From the NCBI RefSeq assembly GCF_019745455.1, contig NZ_JAIETD010000001.1, positions 1-64,000 on the forward strand: 64,000 bases of DNA, given 5' to 3'. A model generated the notes under the pieces. It made no database searches. It had not been told where the DNA came from and saw nothing but the letters and a program-made list of their open reading frames with translations. Positions 35,213 to 44,367 of this stretch are shown piece after piece. Source of the stretch: Methylobacterium sp. GTDB taxonomy: Bacteria > Pseudomonadota > Alphaproteobacteria > Rhizobiales > Beijerinckiaceae. A program made the position numbers and the translations under genes. Position 1 is the first letter of the stretch. Each line of letters starts with the position of its first letter.

Positions 35213-36841
35213 TCAGGCCGGGATCGGATCGGCGATTGTCTCGGTCTCGAGATCGAAGGCGGCGGCGAAAAGCGCCCGGGTATAGGCGGTCTTCGGCGCG
35301 GCGAAGATCACATCCGCCGGCCCTTCCTCGACGACGCTGCCGTTCTGCATCACGAGGACGTAGTTCGCCAGCGCCCGCACCACCTTGAGGTCGTGGCTGA
35401 TGAACAGGTAGGCGAGCTTTCGCTCGCGTTGGAGGTCGCGCAGCAGCGTCACGATCTGCGCCTGCACAGACCGGTCGAGGGCCGAGGTCGGCTCGTCGAG
35501 AACGACGAAGCGGGGCTTGAGCACGATGGCCCTGGCGATGGCGATACGCTGGCGCTGGCCACCGGAGAATTCGTGCGGGTAGCGGTCCATCGTTGCCGGA
35601 TCGAGCCCGACCTCGGTGAGCGCCTGCGCCACGATCGCGATGCGCTCCGCCCGAGATCGGGCCTGGCCCTGGACCACGAGGCCCTCGGCGATGATGTCCG
35701 CGACGGTCATGCGCGGCGACAGCGAGCCGTATGGGTCCTGGAAAACGACCTGCATGTCCTTGCGCAGGGGCCGCATGGCGGCGACGCTGAGATCCTCGAT
35801 CTTCTTTCCGAGGAAGACGATCGGCCCCTCGCTCGCGATGAGGCGCAGGAGAGCAAGGCCGAGCGTGGTCTTGCCCGATCCGGATTCACCGACCACCCCG
35901 ACGGTCTCGCCTTCGCGAACGGCGACCGAGACGCCGTCCACGGCTTTAACGTAGCTGGTGGTGCGCCGGAGCAGGCCTTCGCGGATCGGGAACCAGACCT
36001 TCACGGGGCCCGCCTCGATGAGAACGGGCGCTTCGATCGGCACGGGATTGGCCCGACCCTGCGGCTCCGAGGCGATAAGCCTTTGCGTGTACTCGTGCTT
36101 CGGGTTCGAGAAGATGTCGGCGACCGGTCCCGCTTCGACGATGCGTCCTGCGAGCATGACGCAGACACGGGACGCGATGCGCTTCACGATACCGAGGTCG
36201 TGAGTAATGAACAGCATCGCCATTCCGAGGCGCTGCTGCAACTCGGCGAGCAGGGTGAGGATCTGAGCCTGGACGGTGACGTCGAGTGCCGTCGTCGGCT
36301 CGTCGGCGACCAGCAGGTCCGGCTCGCAGGCCAGCGCCATGGCGATCATCACCCGTTGGCGCTGGCCGCCCGACAATTCGTGCGGATAGGCGCCGAGCCG
36401 GCGCTCGGCATCGCGCAGGCCGACGAGTTCGAGAAGCTCGAGGATGCGCGCCCGCGCTTTCCGGCCGGAGAGCCCGCGATGGACCTCCAGCACCTCGCCG
36501 ATCTGGCGCTGGATGGTGTGGAGCGGGTTGAGCGAGGTCATCGGCTCCTGGAACACCATGGTGATGTCCGCGCCCCGGACCTTGCGAAGGTCGCGCTCAG
36601 GCAGATGCAGGAGATCGCGGCCCTTGAACAGGATGCGGCCGGAGGGGTGCACGGCGCTGCCATCGAGAAGCCGCAGGATCGAGAGCGCGGTCACCGACTT
36701 GCCCGACCCGGACTCGCCGACCAGGGCGACGGTCTCGCCGGCATCGATGGTGAAGCAGACGCGGTCGACCGCCAGGGTTTCGCGCTCCCGCGTGCGGAAG
36801 GCGACCGACAGGTCCTGGACGGAAAGCAGCGGGTCGGTCAT
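35213..36841 (-). CDS. yejF: Fused double ABC ATPase of a peptide/microcin C-type transporter
   Basis: A 542-residue protein made of two ABC-ATPase domains. Each half has Walker A GESGSGKS, a Q-loop (VFQEP, VFQDP), a signature ([16 protein letters not shown]) and Walker B with DEPT ([20 protein letters not shown]). This layout is YejF of the YejABEF importer for peptides and microcin C. The permeases YejB/YejE and the binding protein YejA are not adjacent here, so the gene is an orphan in the window. No good ribosome site is seen before the ATG at 36841. Confidence 0.93.
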   Translation of the reverse strand: MTDPLLSVQDLSVAFRTRERETLAVDRVCFTIDAGETVALVGESGSGKSVTALSILRLLDGSAVHPSGRILFKGRDLLHLPERDLRKVRGADITMVFQEPMTSLNPLHTIQRQIGEVLEVHRGLSGRKARARILELLELVGLRDAERRLGAYPHELSGGQRQRVMIAMALACEPDLLVADEPTTALDVTVQAQILTLLAELQQRLGMAMLFITHDLGIVKRIASRVCVMLAGRIVEAGPVADIFSNPKHEYTQRLIASEPQGRANPVPIEAPVLIEAGPVKVWFPIREGLLRRTTSYVKAVDGVSVAVREGETVGVVGESGSGKTTLGLALLRLIASEGPIVFLGKKIEDLSVAAMRPLRKDMQVVFQDPYGSLSPRMTVADIIAEGLVVQGQARSRAERIAIVAQALTEVGLDPATMDRYPHEFSGGQRQRIAIARAIVLKPRFVVLDEPTSALDRSVQAQIVTLLRDLQRERKLAYLFISHDLKVVRALANYVLVMQNGSVVEEGPADVIFAAPKTAYTRALFAAAFDLETETIADPIPA

Positions 36842-36955
36842 CGGCACCGGGGTAGGGGAGGCAGCGGTCGTCGTGCCTCTATAGCGCGCCCGAGCAGGAT
36901 GCGCGAAGTTGACGGGTGCGATTGATCGCCCGGCCGGTCGCGTTACAAGCGCGCG

Positions 36956-37858
36956 GTGATTCAGTCCCTCCTCCGATGCCTCGTGTTTGGGGCGCTCCTC
37001 GCGAATTGTGCGGTTTCCGGTGTCCGTGCCGAGGCCGGCGGAGAGACCGTGGAACAGGCGCTCTGCCGCTTGATCGAGACATCCGCCAAAGCGCGGAATC
37101 TGCCGGTGCCGTTCCTGACGCGGTTGATCTTCCGCGAGAGCAGCTTCCGGGTCACCGCCGTCAGTCCCGTCGGGGCGCAGGGGGTCGCGCAGTTCATGCC
37201 CGGCACCGCCCGCGAGCGCGGTCTCCTCGACCCGTTCGATCCCGAGCAGGCGATCCCCCATGCCGCGCATCTGCTCGCCGACCTGAACCGGCAATTCGGC
37301 AATCTCGGCCTCGCCGCCGCGGCCTATAACGGCGGGCCGGGGCGGGTCTCGGCCTGGCTCGCGGGGACCGGTGGATTGCCAACGGAGACACGCAACTACG
37401 TCCTCGCCATCACGGGCGCCCCGGCGGAGGATTGGCGCGCAGGCGCGGGTGTCGAGTTGCCGGGCGAGGCGAAGGACGAGAACAAAAAGGACGAGGCAAA
37501 GGACGTCGACACCAAGACTCCTCGGACCTGCCTTCAGGTGACCGCCGCCCTGCGCGTCCCTAGCCGCGGCGACCGCTTCGCGCTCGGCGGCAACGAGGGG
37601 CCGGCCGCGCCCTGGGGCATCCAGCTCGCCGGCAACTTCTCGAAGGCGCTGGCGCTTCAGAGTTTCTCGCGGGCACGCTCCCGCTACGTCGGTGTGATCG
37701 GCGAGGTCAGGCCCATGATCATCGGCACCCGTCTGCGCAGCCGCGGCACGCGTGCCTTCTACCGCATCCGCATCCCAGCCGAGAGCCGCCTCGCGGCCGA
37801 GAGCCTTTGCACCAAGATCCGCGGCGTCGGCGGGGCGTGCCTGGTGCTGCGAACGTGA
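36956..37858 (+). CDS. Lytic transglycosylase with SPOR-like C-terminus
   Basis: A 300-residue exported protein with a GTG start and signal peptide (LLRCLVFGALLANCAVSG). The SLT domain (about 35-160) shows the catalytic Glu in IFRESSFRVTAVSPVGAQG, then GVAQFMP and AAAYNGGPGRV, so it cleaves peptidoglycan glycan strands in the periplasm. A charged linker with Lys/Glu repeats follows. The last 80 residues (LAGNFSKALALQSFSRARSR) look like a SPOR domain that would bind denuded glycan at the septum. Confidence 0.92.
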   Translation: MIQSLLRCLVFGALLANCAVSGVRAEAGGETVEQALCRLIETSAKARNLPVPFLTRLIFRESSFRVTAVSPVGAQGVAQFMPGTARERGLLDPFDPEQAIPHAAHLLADLNRQFGNLGLAAAAYNGGPGRVSAWLAGTGGLPTETRNYVLAITGAPAEDWRAGAGVELPGEAKDENKKDEAKDVDTKTPRTCLQVTAALRVPSRGDRFALGGNEGPAAPWGIQLAGNFSKALALQSFSRARSRYVGVIGEVRPMIIGTRLRSRGTRAFYRIRIPAESRLAAESLCTKIRGVGGACLVLRT

Positions 37859-37941
37859 GGGTGCTGGCGGATCGCCTGAGTGCTTGGTCGGAGCGAGAAA
37901 GTCAGGCATCCAGCCCGGACAGATCTCGGGAAGGAAATGCC

Positions 37942-39702
37942 ATGGTCGCCATCCGTAAGGGCCTGATGATGGCCCTCGCCCTCGCCGCGGTCTCCTCGGC
38001 GCGGGCCGAGGATTGGCCGATGTTCGGGCGCGACCACACCAATCAGCATGCCTCGCCGCTGAGCCAGATCGACCGCACCAACGTCAAGCGGCTGCGACCG
38101 GCCTGGATCTTCCAGACCGGGATCACCGGTTACTTCCAGGCCGAGCCGGTGGTGGTCGAGGGCGTGCTGTACGTCTCCACCACGCAGAACCACGTCGCCG
38201 CCCTGGAGGCCGGCACCGGCCGGGTGATCTGGACCTACACCCACAAGCCGCGCACGGAGAAAATCTTCGGGCCGCCTTCCAACCGGGGCGTCGCCGTCTC
38301 GGGCGGGAAGGTGTTCGAGGCGACCATGGACGGGCGCCTGATCGCCCTCGACGCCAAGACCGGCAAGGTGCTGTGGGACCACGAGGCGGTGCGCCCGGAG
38401 GAGGGCGAATCAGAGACGGCGTCGGGCCTTGCCGCGACCCTCGGCGCCAAGGGTGTCCAGGGTTCGAGCCGGCTCGGCTTCAAGATGCCGCCGCTGGTGG
38501 CGGACGGGCTCGTCATCGTCGGCGTGGCGGGCGCCGGCTACGGCCTCCATGTCGAGGACGACAAGGGCGGCGTCGAGGGCGGCGCCGTCGTGGGGATCGA
38601 GGGCGGCTACGGCCGCCGCGGCTGGCTCGCCGCCTACGACGCCGCCACGGGGCAGGAGCGCTGGCGCTGGTACGTCACCAAGGAGGATGGCTGGGAGGGC
38701 GGCTTCGTCGAGACCACCGCCGACGGCTTGCCCCTGCGCCGCGACATCGCCGCCGAGAAGGCGGCCGCTTCCCGGTTCGGGAGTTCCTGGCGGGTCGGCG
38801 GCGGCTCGCTCTGGATGACGCCGGCCTACGATCCCGCCCTCGGCCTCGTCTATGTCGGTACCGGCAACCCGGCGCCGCAGAATTTCGGCGCCTCGCGGCC
38901 GGGAGACAACCTCTATTCGGTCAGCCTCGTTGCCCTCGACGTTCGCACCGGAACCCTGCGCTGGTATCACCAGCACGTCCCCCACGACGAATGGGGCTAC
39001 GACGTCGCGAGCCCACCCTTCCTCCTCGACTACCCGACCGCGCAGGGACCGGTGAAGGCGGTGGCGCAGGCGAGCAAGACCGGGTGGATCTACGTCAACG
39101 ACCGCGCGAGCGGTGCCCTCATCGGTCGCTCGGCCTCCCTCGTCCAGCAGAAGAACCTGTTCGCTCCGCCGAGCGAGGCCGGCACCGTCGTGAGCCCCGG
39201 CCCCCTCGGCGCGATCTCCTGGCACCCGGTCGCCTACGATGCGGCCGCGGGCGCCGCCTATGCGCAGGTTCGCCAGAGCGCCACCACCTACATCGTCAAG
39301 ACGGTGCCGGCTGCCGCCGGGCGCCCGGCGATCCGCTACACCGAGACGGCGGAGGCGCCCGGCGAGCCGGCTTTCTCCGCGCTCACCAAGGTCGACCTCG
39401 CGAGCGGCGGCGCCGTCGCCTGGTCGGTCAAGTCGAAGACCCGCCTGTCGGGCGGGACGCTCGCCACCGCGGGCGGCCTCGTCTTCTCCGGCGAGGAGGA
39501 CGGCCATCTCAACGCACATGACGCGACGAGCGGCGCGATGTTGTGGCGCTTCCAGTGCGGTGCGGGGATCAGCGGACCGCCGGTCAGCTTTTCGCTCGGA
39601 TCGACGCAGTACATCGCGGTGGCGGCCGGAGGTGCCTCCTACACCAAGGGATCAGGCTTCGGCACCGGCGATGCCTTGGTCGTATTCGCGCTGCCCGATT
39701 GA
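37942..39702 (+). CDS. PQQ-dependent dehydrogenase-like periplasmic quinoprotein
   Basis: A 586-residue exported beta-propeller protein; the signal peptide ends at SSARA|ED. DWPMFGRDHTNQHASPLSQI and several W-motif repeats (ALEAGTGRVIWTY, ALDAKTGKVLWDH, AYDAATGQERWRW, ALDVRTGTLRWYH) are typical of PQQ alcohol/glucose dehydrogenases. The ATG at 37942 follows AGGAAA. Two features are odd. The HDEWDY-type motif reads HDEWGYD (348-354), so the position of the usual catalytic Asp is Gly while the Asp two residues on remains. The vicinal Cys pair of methanol dehydrogenases is absent. The substrate is unknown; loss of activity is also possible. Confidence 0.88.
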   Translation: MVAIRKGLMMALALAAVSSARAEDWPMFGRDHTNQHASPLSQIDRTNVKRLRPAWIFQTGITGYFQAEPVVVEGVLYVSTTQNHVAALEAGTGRVIWTYTHKPRTEKIFGPPSNRGVAVSGGKVFEATMDGRLIALDAKTGKVLWDHEAVRPEEGESETASGLAATLGAKGVQGSSRLGFKMPPLVADGLVIVGVAGAGYGLHVEDDKGGVEGGAVVGIEGGYGRRGWLAAYDAATGQERWRWYVTKEDGWEGGFVETTADGLPLRRDIAAEKAAASRFGSSWRVGGGSLWMTPAYDPALGLVYVGTGNPAPQNFGASRPGDNLYSVSLVALDVRTGTLRWYHQHVPHDEWGYDVASPPFLLDYPTAQGPVKAVAQASKTGWIYVNDRASGALIGRSASLVQQKNLFAPPSEAGTVVSPGPLGAISWHPVAYDAAAGAAYAQVRQSATTYIVKTVPAAAGRPAIRYTETAEAPGEPAFSALTKVDLASGGAVAWSVKSKTRLSGGTLATAGGLVFSGEEDGHLNAHDATSGAMLWRFQCGAGISGPPVSFSLGSTQYIAVAAGGASYTKGSGFGTGDALVVFALPD

Positions 39703-39731
39703 CGAGTAGTCCCCCCGTGAGGTCCCCGACC

Positions 39732-40133
39732 ATGGACGCGTCGCAAGCCCAACCGACCGACAGGGGTCCGCCGGTGGTGCGCACCATCGCCATGCCGTCG
39801 GACACGAACCCGGCCGGCGACATCTTCGGCGGCTGGCTGATGGGGCAGATGGACCTCGCCGCCGGCAACGTCGCGGCGCGACGCTCGCGCGGCCGCTGCG
39901 CAACGATCTCGGTGGACGCCATGACCTTCCACTCTCCGGTCTTCGTCGGCGACGAGGTCAGCCTCTACGCCTGGATCGTCGGCGTTGGCCGCACCTCGAT
40001 CCGCATCCAGGTCGAAGTCTGGCGCCGCGAGCGCACCGGGGAGGTGACCATGAAGGTGACGGAGGGGCGCTTCACCTTCGTGGCGATCGATGAAGAGCGG
40101 CGGCCGCGGGTGGTGCCGCCTGAAACTGGTTAG
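39732..40133 (+). CDS. YciA-type acyl-CoA thioesterase
   Basis: A 133-residue hotdog-fold thioesterase. VVRTIAMPSDTNPAGDIFGG is the YciA/BACH motif carrying the catalytic Asp, and FHSPVFVGDEVSLYAWI and VTEGRFTFVAID complete the fold. It hydrolyses acyl-CoAs in the cytosol, probably short to medium chain. It begins 29 bases after the PQQ protein and may be on the same transcript. Confidence 0.93.
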   Translation: MDASQAQPTDRGPPVVRTIAMPSDTNPAGDIFGGWLMGQMDLAAGNVAARRSRGRCATISVDAMTFHSPVFVGDEVSLYAWIVGVGRTSIRIQVEVWRRERTGEVTMKVTEGRFTFVAIDEERRPRVVPPETG

Positions 40134-40352
40134 GTGCCGGATGCAGGCAGCATGTCGGCGATCCCTGATAAGCCCCAGATTTCCCACTGGCGCAGCAGAG
40201 TGCCGGATCAAGAAAAGATCTCAAGCTTTGGCTCCACCTCAACTCCATGCTCGTCCTCCGAGTGATCTCGGACAAGCGAGCTGGACGCATCTTGCCGTTG
40301 CGTAGTATGTAATTCACTGTATGACATTGTAGGGCGGATAGGGAGTAAGTGG

Positions 40353-42224
40353 ATGCCAGGGCCAGCGGTGCGGATATCGACCGACAATGGAGGTCTCAGA
40401 AGTATGGGATCTACTTCTCCGCAATTCCTCGCAGATGGACGAACTGTGGTTTACGCAGCGAACGGGGGTAGCGGGTTCGGGAGTGACTCATACTCTTTCA
40501 GAGCCCGAGATTTCATCAGCGGACAGCTTACGGACTTGTCGAACAATCCGTTTGTAGGAATTGTCTCCTCTTTCTCGATCTCGCGCGATGGCAAGACCGC
40601 CGCTTTCGCGACGCAGACAATAACAAGCAGTATTTCGTATGACCTCTACACACAGAATTTGGCGACTGGGAACAGCACAAAGTTAACCAGCCAAACGGCT
40701 GGCAACAGGGTCGCGATAGATCCGACCTTCTCCCCCGACGGCAAAAGACTCGTTTTCTCGACTGGCCAATCCGACTTGGTTGCTCACGATACCAATGGCG
40801 TCGGCGACGTCTACGTCAAAGATCTGACGAGTGGAGCGTTAACGCTGGTCTCCACCGCAGCAGACGGATCGCAAGCCTCGGGAGGGCAGAGAGCTTTCTT
40901 CACAGCGGACAGCAGCAAGGTCGTTTTTACGAGTGCAGCTGCGAACCTCGTGACAGGCGACACGAACGGGCTTGCGGATGTCTTCATCAAGGACTTAAGC
41001 ACGGGCGCGATTACGGTTGTCCCAAATACGACGGGGTACCAAGCAAGAGCCATCTCCGCAGATGGATCCAAGATCCTTCTGGTAGATAGGCCGACCGGTA
41101 ACGTCGGCACCGGTCCGTCATCGCTCGGCAATCTTTACTCGCTCGACACGAAAACGGGTACGCTGATCACGATTTCGAATCCTGACAGTTCGCTGGGGTT
41201 TGGCAGCAATTTCGATCCCTCCTACTCGCCCGACGGAACCAAGGTTCTTTTCAACGAGCGGACCACTGGCAGCTCTGGCGTGACCACCGATCGCGTCGTG
41301 CTTACTGACCTGATCACCGGTACTCGAGAAGTGCTGGCCGATGGATACGCAAGGCAGGCCGTATTTTCGATCGACGGCGCACGCGTTGCCTTCACGTCGG
41401 ATCTCGCGCTCGTGCCGACCGACGCTAACTTTCGGGCGGACGTTTACCTGCGGGACCTGTTCAATCCCGTATTCGGGCAGCAGGTGACCGACATTTCGGG
41501 TAATGGCGGCAAAGTATACGCCCTCTACGCGGGCCTCCTCGGCCGAGCGCCCGACTCGCTAGGGATCGAAGTGAACACGGCTGCAGTAAATGCCGGCACA
41601 TCACTGCGCGATCTTGCGGCCCTGTTCCTTAACTCGCCTGAAGGTCAGGCGCGCTCAGGGGCGGCGACAGACGTGCAGTTCGTCACCCAGCTTTACCGCA
41701 CTACGCTGGGACGGGAGCCTGATCAGGATGGTCTCAGTAACTACGTCAATTTCCTCGGTGCGGGCGGCGCGCGAGCCCAGGTCGCAGTGGATTTCTCGCT
41801 TTCGACCGAATTTCTGAATGCGTTGCAGCCACAGCTCGCAACAGGGATCGTGGTCACCGATGCTCAGGCCGCGCAAGCTGCTCGCCTCTATTATGCGATT
41901 CTCGACCGGCCACCGGACGCGAGCGGGCTTTCGGGATGGACGAACTATCTTAAGGAGGGCGGATCGCTTTCCGGTGCGGCAAATGCCTTTCTCAGCTCGC
42001 CGGAGAGCAAAGCGGCATCGACTGCCGACAATGCGACCTATGTCAACTCGCTCTATGTAAACGCGCTTGACCGCCCAGCAGAGACCGCAGGTCTGCAGGG
42101 TTGGGTCGCCTATCTCGACGCAGTTGGAACCCGCGGTGCGGTCGCGGCGGCGATCGCTGAATCGCCAGAAGCCCAGATTCACCTTGTGGGCGTCATCGAG
42201 AACGGATTCTTCCTCACGGGCTGA
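40353..42224 (+). CDS. Beta-propeller protein with DUF4214 repeats, probable secreted surface protein
   Basis: A 623-residue protein without a signal peptide or membrane helix. Residues 20-380 are a PD40/WD40-like propeller (FSPDGKRLVFSTG, YSPDGTKVLFNE; two near-identical blades DTNGVGDVYVKDLTSGALT and DTNGLADVFIKDLSTGAIT). Residues 395-620 contain about three DUF4214 repeats (YALYAGLLGRAPDSLG, LYRTTLGREPDQDGL, LYYAILDRPPDASGL). DUF4214 occurs in large alphaproteobacterial surface and S-layer-like proteins. Type I export is likely but its transporter is not adjacent. The first two thirds are less GC-rich than the flanks, hinting at transfer. Confidence 0.85.
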   Translation: MPGPAVRISTDNGGLRSMGSTSPQFLADGRTVVYAANGGSGFGSDSYSFRARDFISGQLTDLSNNPFVGIVSSFSISRDGKTAAFATQTITSSISYDLYTQNLATGNSTKLTSQTAGNRVAIDPTFSPDGKRLVFSTGQSDLVAHDTNGVGDVYVKDLTSGALTLVSTAADGSQASGGQRAFFTADSSKVVFTSAAANLVTGDTNGLADVFIKDLSTGAITVVPNTTGYQARAISADGSKILLVDRPTGNVGTGPSSLGNLYSLDTKTGTLITISNPDSSLGFGSNFDPSYSPDGTKVLFNERTTGSSGVTTDRVVLTDLITGTREVLADGYARQAVFSIDGARVAFTSDLALVPTDANFRADVYLRDLFNPVFGQQVTDISGNGGKVYALYAGLLGRAPDSLGIEVNTAAVNAGTSLRDLAALFLNSPEGQARSGAATDVQFVTQLYRTTLGREPDQDGLSNYVNFLGAGGARAQVAVDFSLSTEFLNALQPQLATGIVVTDAQAAQAARLYYAILDRPPDASGLSGWTNYLKEGGSLSGAANAFLSSPESKAASTADNATYVNSLYVNALDRPAETAGLQGWVAYLDAVGTRGAVAAAIAESPEAQIHLVGVIENGFFLTG

Positions 42225-42381
42225 TCGGTAAGTGGCGAACACGAGGGGGTGGCACAACATTCCGCGACAGTCACACAGAAGCGGCTGTCGAATGTGTGGA
42301 ATTGGGCGGACATACGTGTCCGGCCGTTCTTCGGGCTTGTTCCGCTTAGACAGGGAGTTCCAGACCCAGGGAATCTGAGCC

Positions 42382-43038
42382 TCACCTGATTGCCACAAAC
42401 GACTTCACCAGCCCACCGAACCTCTCCCGCTCGATCCGCGCGTCCGGAAACAGCGCCGCCATTTCGACCGCGTCGAGGAGGCTCGAATCCGAGAGGATGC
42501 GGTCGGCGTCGTCGAGGGTCTCGGCCTTGGGGAAGAAGCCGTGGGCGCTCCGCATAAGCAGGCTTCGCTGCAAGGGACGCGGCAACCAGTGGATCAGGGG
42601 CGTGCGCAAGTGCGGCTCCACCGGGAACCAGTAATTCGGCGTCTGCACGTAGTAGCGAGGCGCGACGCGACGGATCTCGGCCGCCATCCGGACCTTGTTC
42701 TGCCAAGAGCCGACATGCTCGATCACCGAATTCGAATGCACGACGTCGAAGCTGCCGTCGGCGATCTCAGCGAGGCGACAGCCGTCGCCGATGATGGCCG
42801 TGAAGCGCGCGTCCGGCGTCTCCTCCGCGTAGAGGTTGACCAGGGTGAAATGGAGCGGCCGGTCCTGCCACAGGGTTTCGAGGCCGAGCCAGTAATCGGC
42901 CGCGCCGCCCAGATCGAGTACCCGGCAGCGTCCCCGATCCGCGAGGATCTCGTCGCAGATCGCCAGGAAGTCCCGCACCCGCCGTTGCCGGAACCGGTTT
43001 GCGTAGACATCCGCTTTCGTCGGCCTACGCCACCACAT
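42382..43038 (-). CDS. Class I SAM-dependent methyltransferase
   Basis: A 218-residue cytosolic enzyme with the SAM-binding glycine-rich motif CRVLDLGGAADYW, an acidic residue after strand beta-2, GSFDVVHSNSVIEHV (motif IV) and YYVQTPNYWFPVEPH. The last resembles methyltransferases placed with glycan or lipid-carrier genes. The substrate cannot be read. It is divergent from the xylanase with a 177-base gap. Confidence 0.9.
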   Translation of the reverse strand: MWWRRPTKADVYANRFRQRRVRDFLAICDEILADRGRCRVLDLGGAADYWLGLETLWQDRPLHFTLVNLYAEETPDARFTAIIGDGCRLAEIADGSFDVVHSNSVIEHVGSWQNKVRMAAEIRRVAPRYYVQTPNYWFPVEPHLRTPLIHWLPRPLQRSLLMRSAHGFFPKAETLDDADRILSDSSLLDAVEMAALFPDARIERERFGGLVKSFVAIR

Positions 43039-43215
43039 GCGCCATCCTTGCCGTTCTCCCAGTTACCGCCATCTTCCAGCGTGATGTTCCAGTCCTGGAC
43101 GATCGAAGGCATCGATCGCCTTGGTCTGGGACTGTCCAGATGCCGAAACGGACACTCGATCGTCGATGAGCAATCTGAGCGCCAGATCCGGCAGCTTCGC
43201 GTCAGGACCGTCGCC

Positions 43216-44361
43216 GTGACGTCGGAAGGCCGGGCTGGAACGCCCAGCCGGCGCACCGTGCTGGCGGGGACTGCGCTGGCGGCCTTCTCGGGCTCCGAAC
43301 CCGGTTCGGCACTCGCGCCGGAGGGCCTCCATGAGGCGGCAAGGTCCAAAGGTCTTACCTATGGCTCGGCCGTCAACATCACGCCCCTGCGGCGCGATCC
43401 CGCCTATGGCCGCGCGATCGGCCGAGAATGCGGTCTCGTGGTGCCCGAGAACGAGATGAAGATGATCTACGCTTGGCCGGAGCCGGGACGCCAGGCCTTC
43501 GCCGGCGGGGACGAGACCCTCGCCTTCGCCAAAGCCAACGGCCAGCGCCTTCGCGGTACTACGCTGGTCTGGCACAACGCGCTTCCGGACTGGGCGAAAG
43601 CGCGGATCGAACGGCGTGAGGCCGAGGCCCTGATGCGTCGCTGGATCGGCCTGATCGCGGGGCGCTATCGAGGCCGCATCGAATCCTGGGATGTCGTCAA
43701 CGAGATCATCCGGCCCGAGGACGGGCGCGGTGACGGTCTCCGACGCACGCCATGGCTCGACGCCATCGGCCCCGGCTACGTTGACCTCGCCTTCGCGATC
43801 CTTCGCGAGACCGACCCGAGGGCCGCCGGTCTGTGGAACGAGGACGACCTCGAAATGTCCGCCGGCTGGGTCGATGCCCGCCGGACGGCGGTCCTAGAGA
43901 AACTCGCGAGGCTTAAAGCGCGCAACGTACCGATACGCCGCTTCGGCCTGCAGGGTCACCTCAACAGCACGATCCCCTTCGACCCGGAGGCCCTGCGCCG
44001 TTTCCTCGGCGAGGTTGCCTCGATGGGCTACGCCATCGAGATCACGGAATTCGACGTTGATGACCGCGCGTTTCCGGCTGATGTCGCTTTGCGCGATGCG
44101 AAGGTCGCGGATCTTGCCCGCCGTTTCCTGGACGTCGTCCTCGACGAGCCGGCAGTCCTCAATGTGACCACCTGGGACATCACCAACGCCAACTCATGGC
44201 TGAATACCAGTCCGCAGCGGCGACGCCCTGATGGCCTACCCCAGCGGGCTCTGCCCCTCGACGAAGCTTACCGACGCACGCCGCTCTGGCTCGCGATGCG
44301 AAGGGCGTTCACGGACGCGCCGGATCACCGCACCGCACGTGCGCGGCTGCGGCTGGGCTGA
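43216..44361 (+). CDS. GH10 endo-1,4-beta-xylanase, Tat-exported
   Basis: A 381-residue glycoside hydrolase. A twin-arginine signal (SRRTVLAGTALAAFSG) suggests folded export. GH10 motifs are present: PENEMKM, LVWHNALPDW, the acid/base Glu E163 in SWDVVNEI, the nucleophile E278 in IEITEFDVDD and a final TWDITNANSWL. The start is GTG 43216, with AGGA about 9 bases upstream; there is no better in-frame ATG. It should cut beta-1,4-xylan, a plant cell-wall polymer, fitting a plant-surface lifestyle. Its 3' end is 6 bases from that of the convergent esterase gene. Confidence 0.93.
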   Translation: MTSEGRAGTPSRRTVLAGTALAAFSGSEPGSALAPEGLHEAARSKGLTYGSAVNITPLRRDPAYGRAIGRECGLVVPENEMKMIYAWPEPGRQAFAGGDETLAFAKANGQRLRGTTLVWHNALPDWAKARIERREAEALMRRWIGLIAGRYRGRIESWDVVNEIIRPEDGRGDGLRRTPWLDAIGPGYVDLAFAILRETDPRAAGLWNEDDLEMSAGWVDARRTAVLEKLARLKARNVPIRRFGLQGHLNSTIPFDPEALRRFLGEVASMGYAIEITEFDVDDRAFPADVALRDAKVADLARRFLDVVLDEPAVLNVTTWDITNANSWLNTSPQRRRPDGLPQRALPLDEAYRRTPLWLAMRRAFTDAPDHRTARARLRLG

Positions 44362-44367
44362 CACGCA

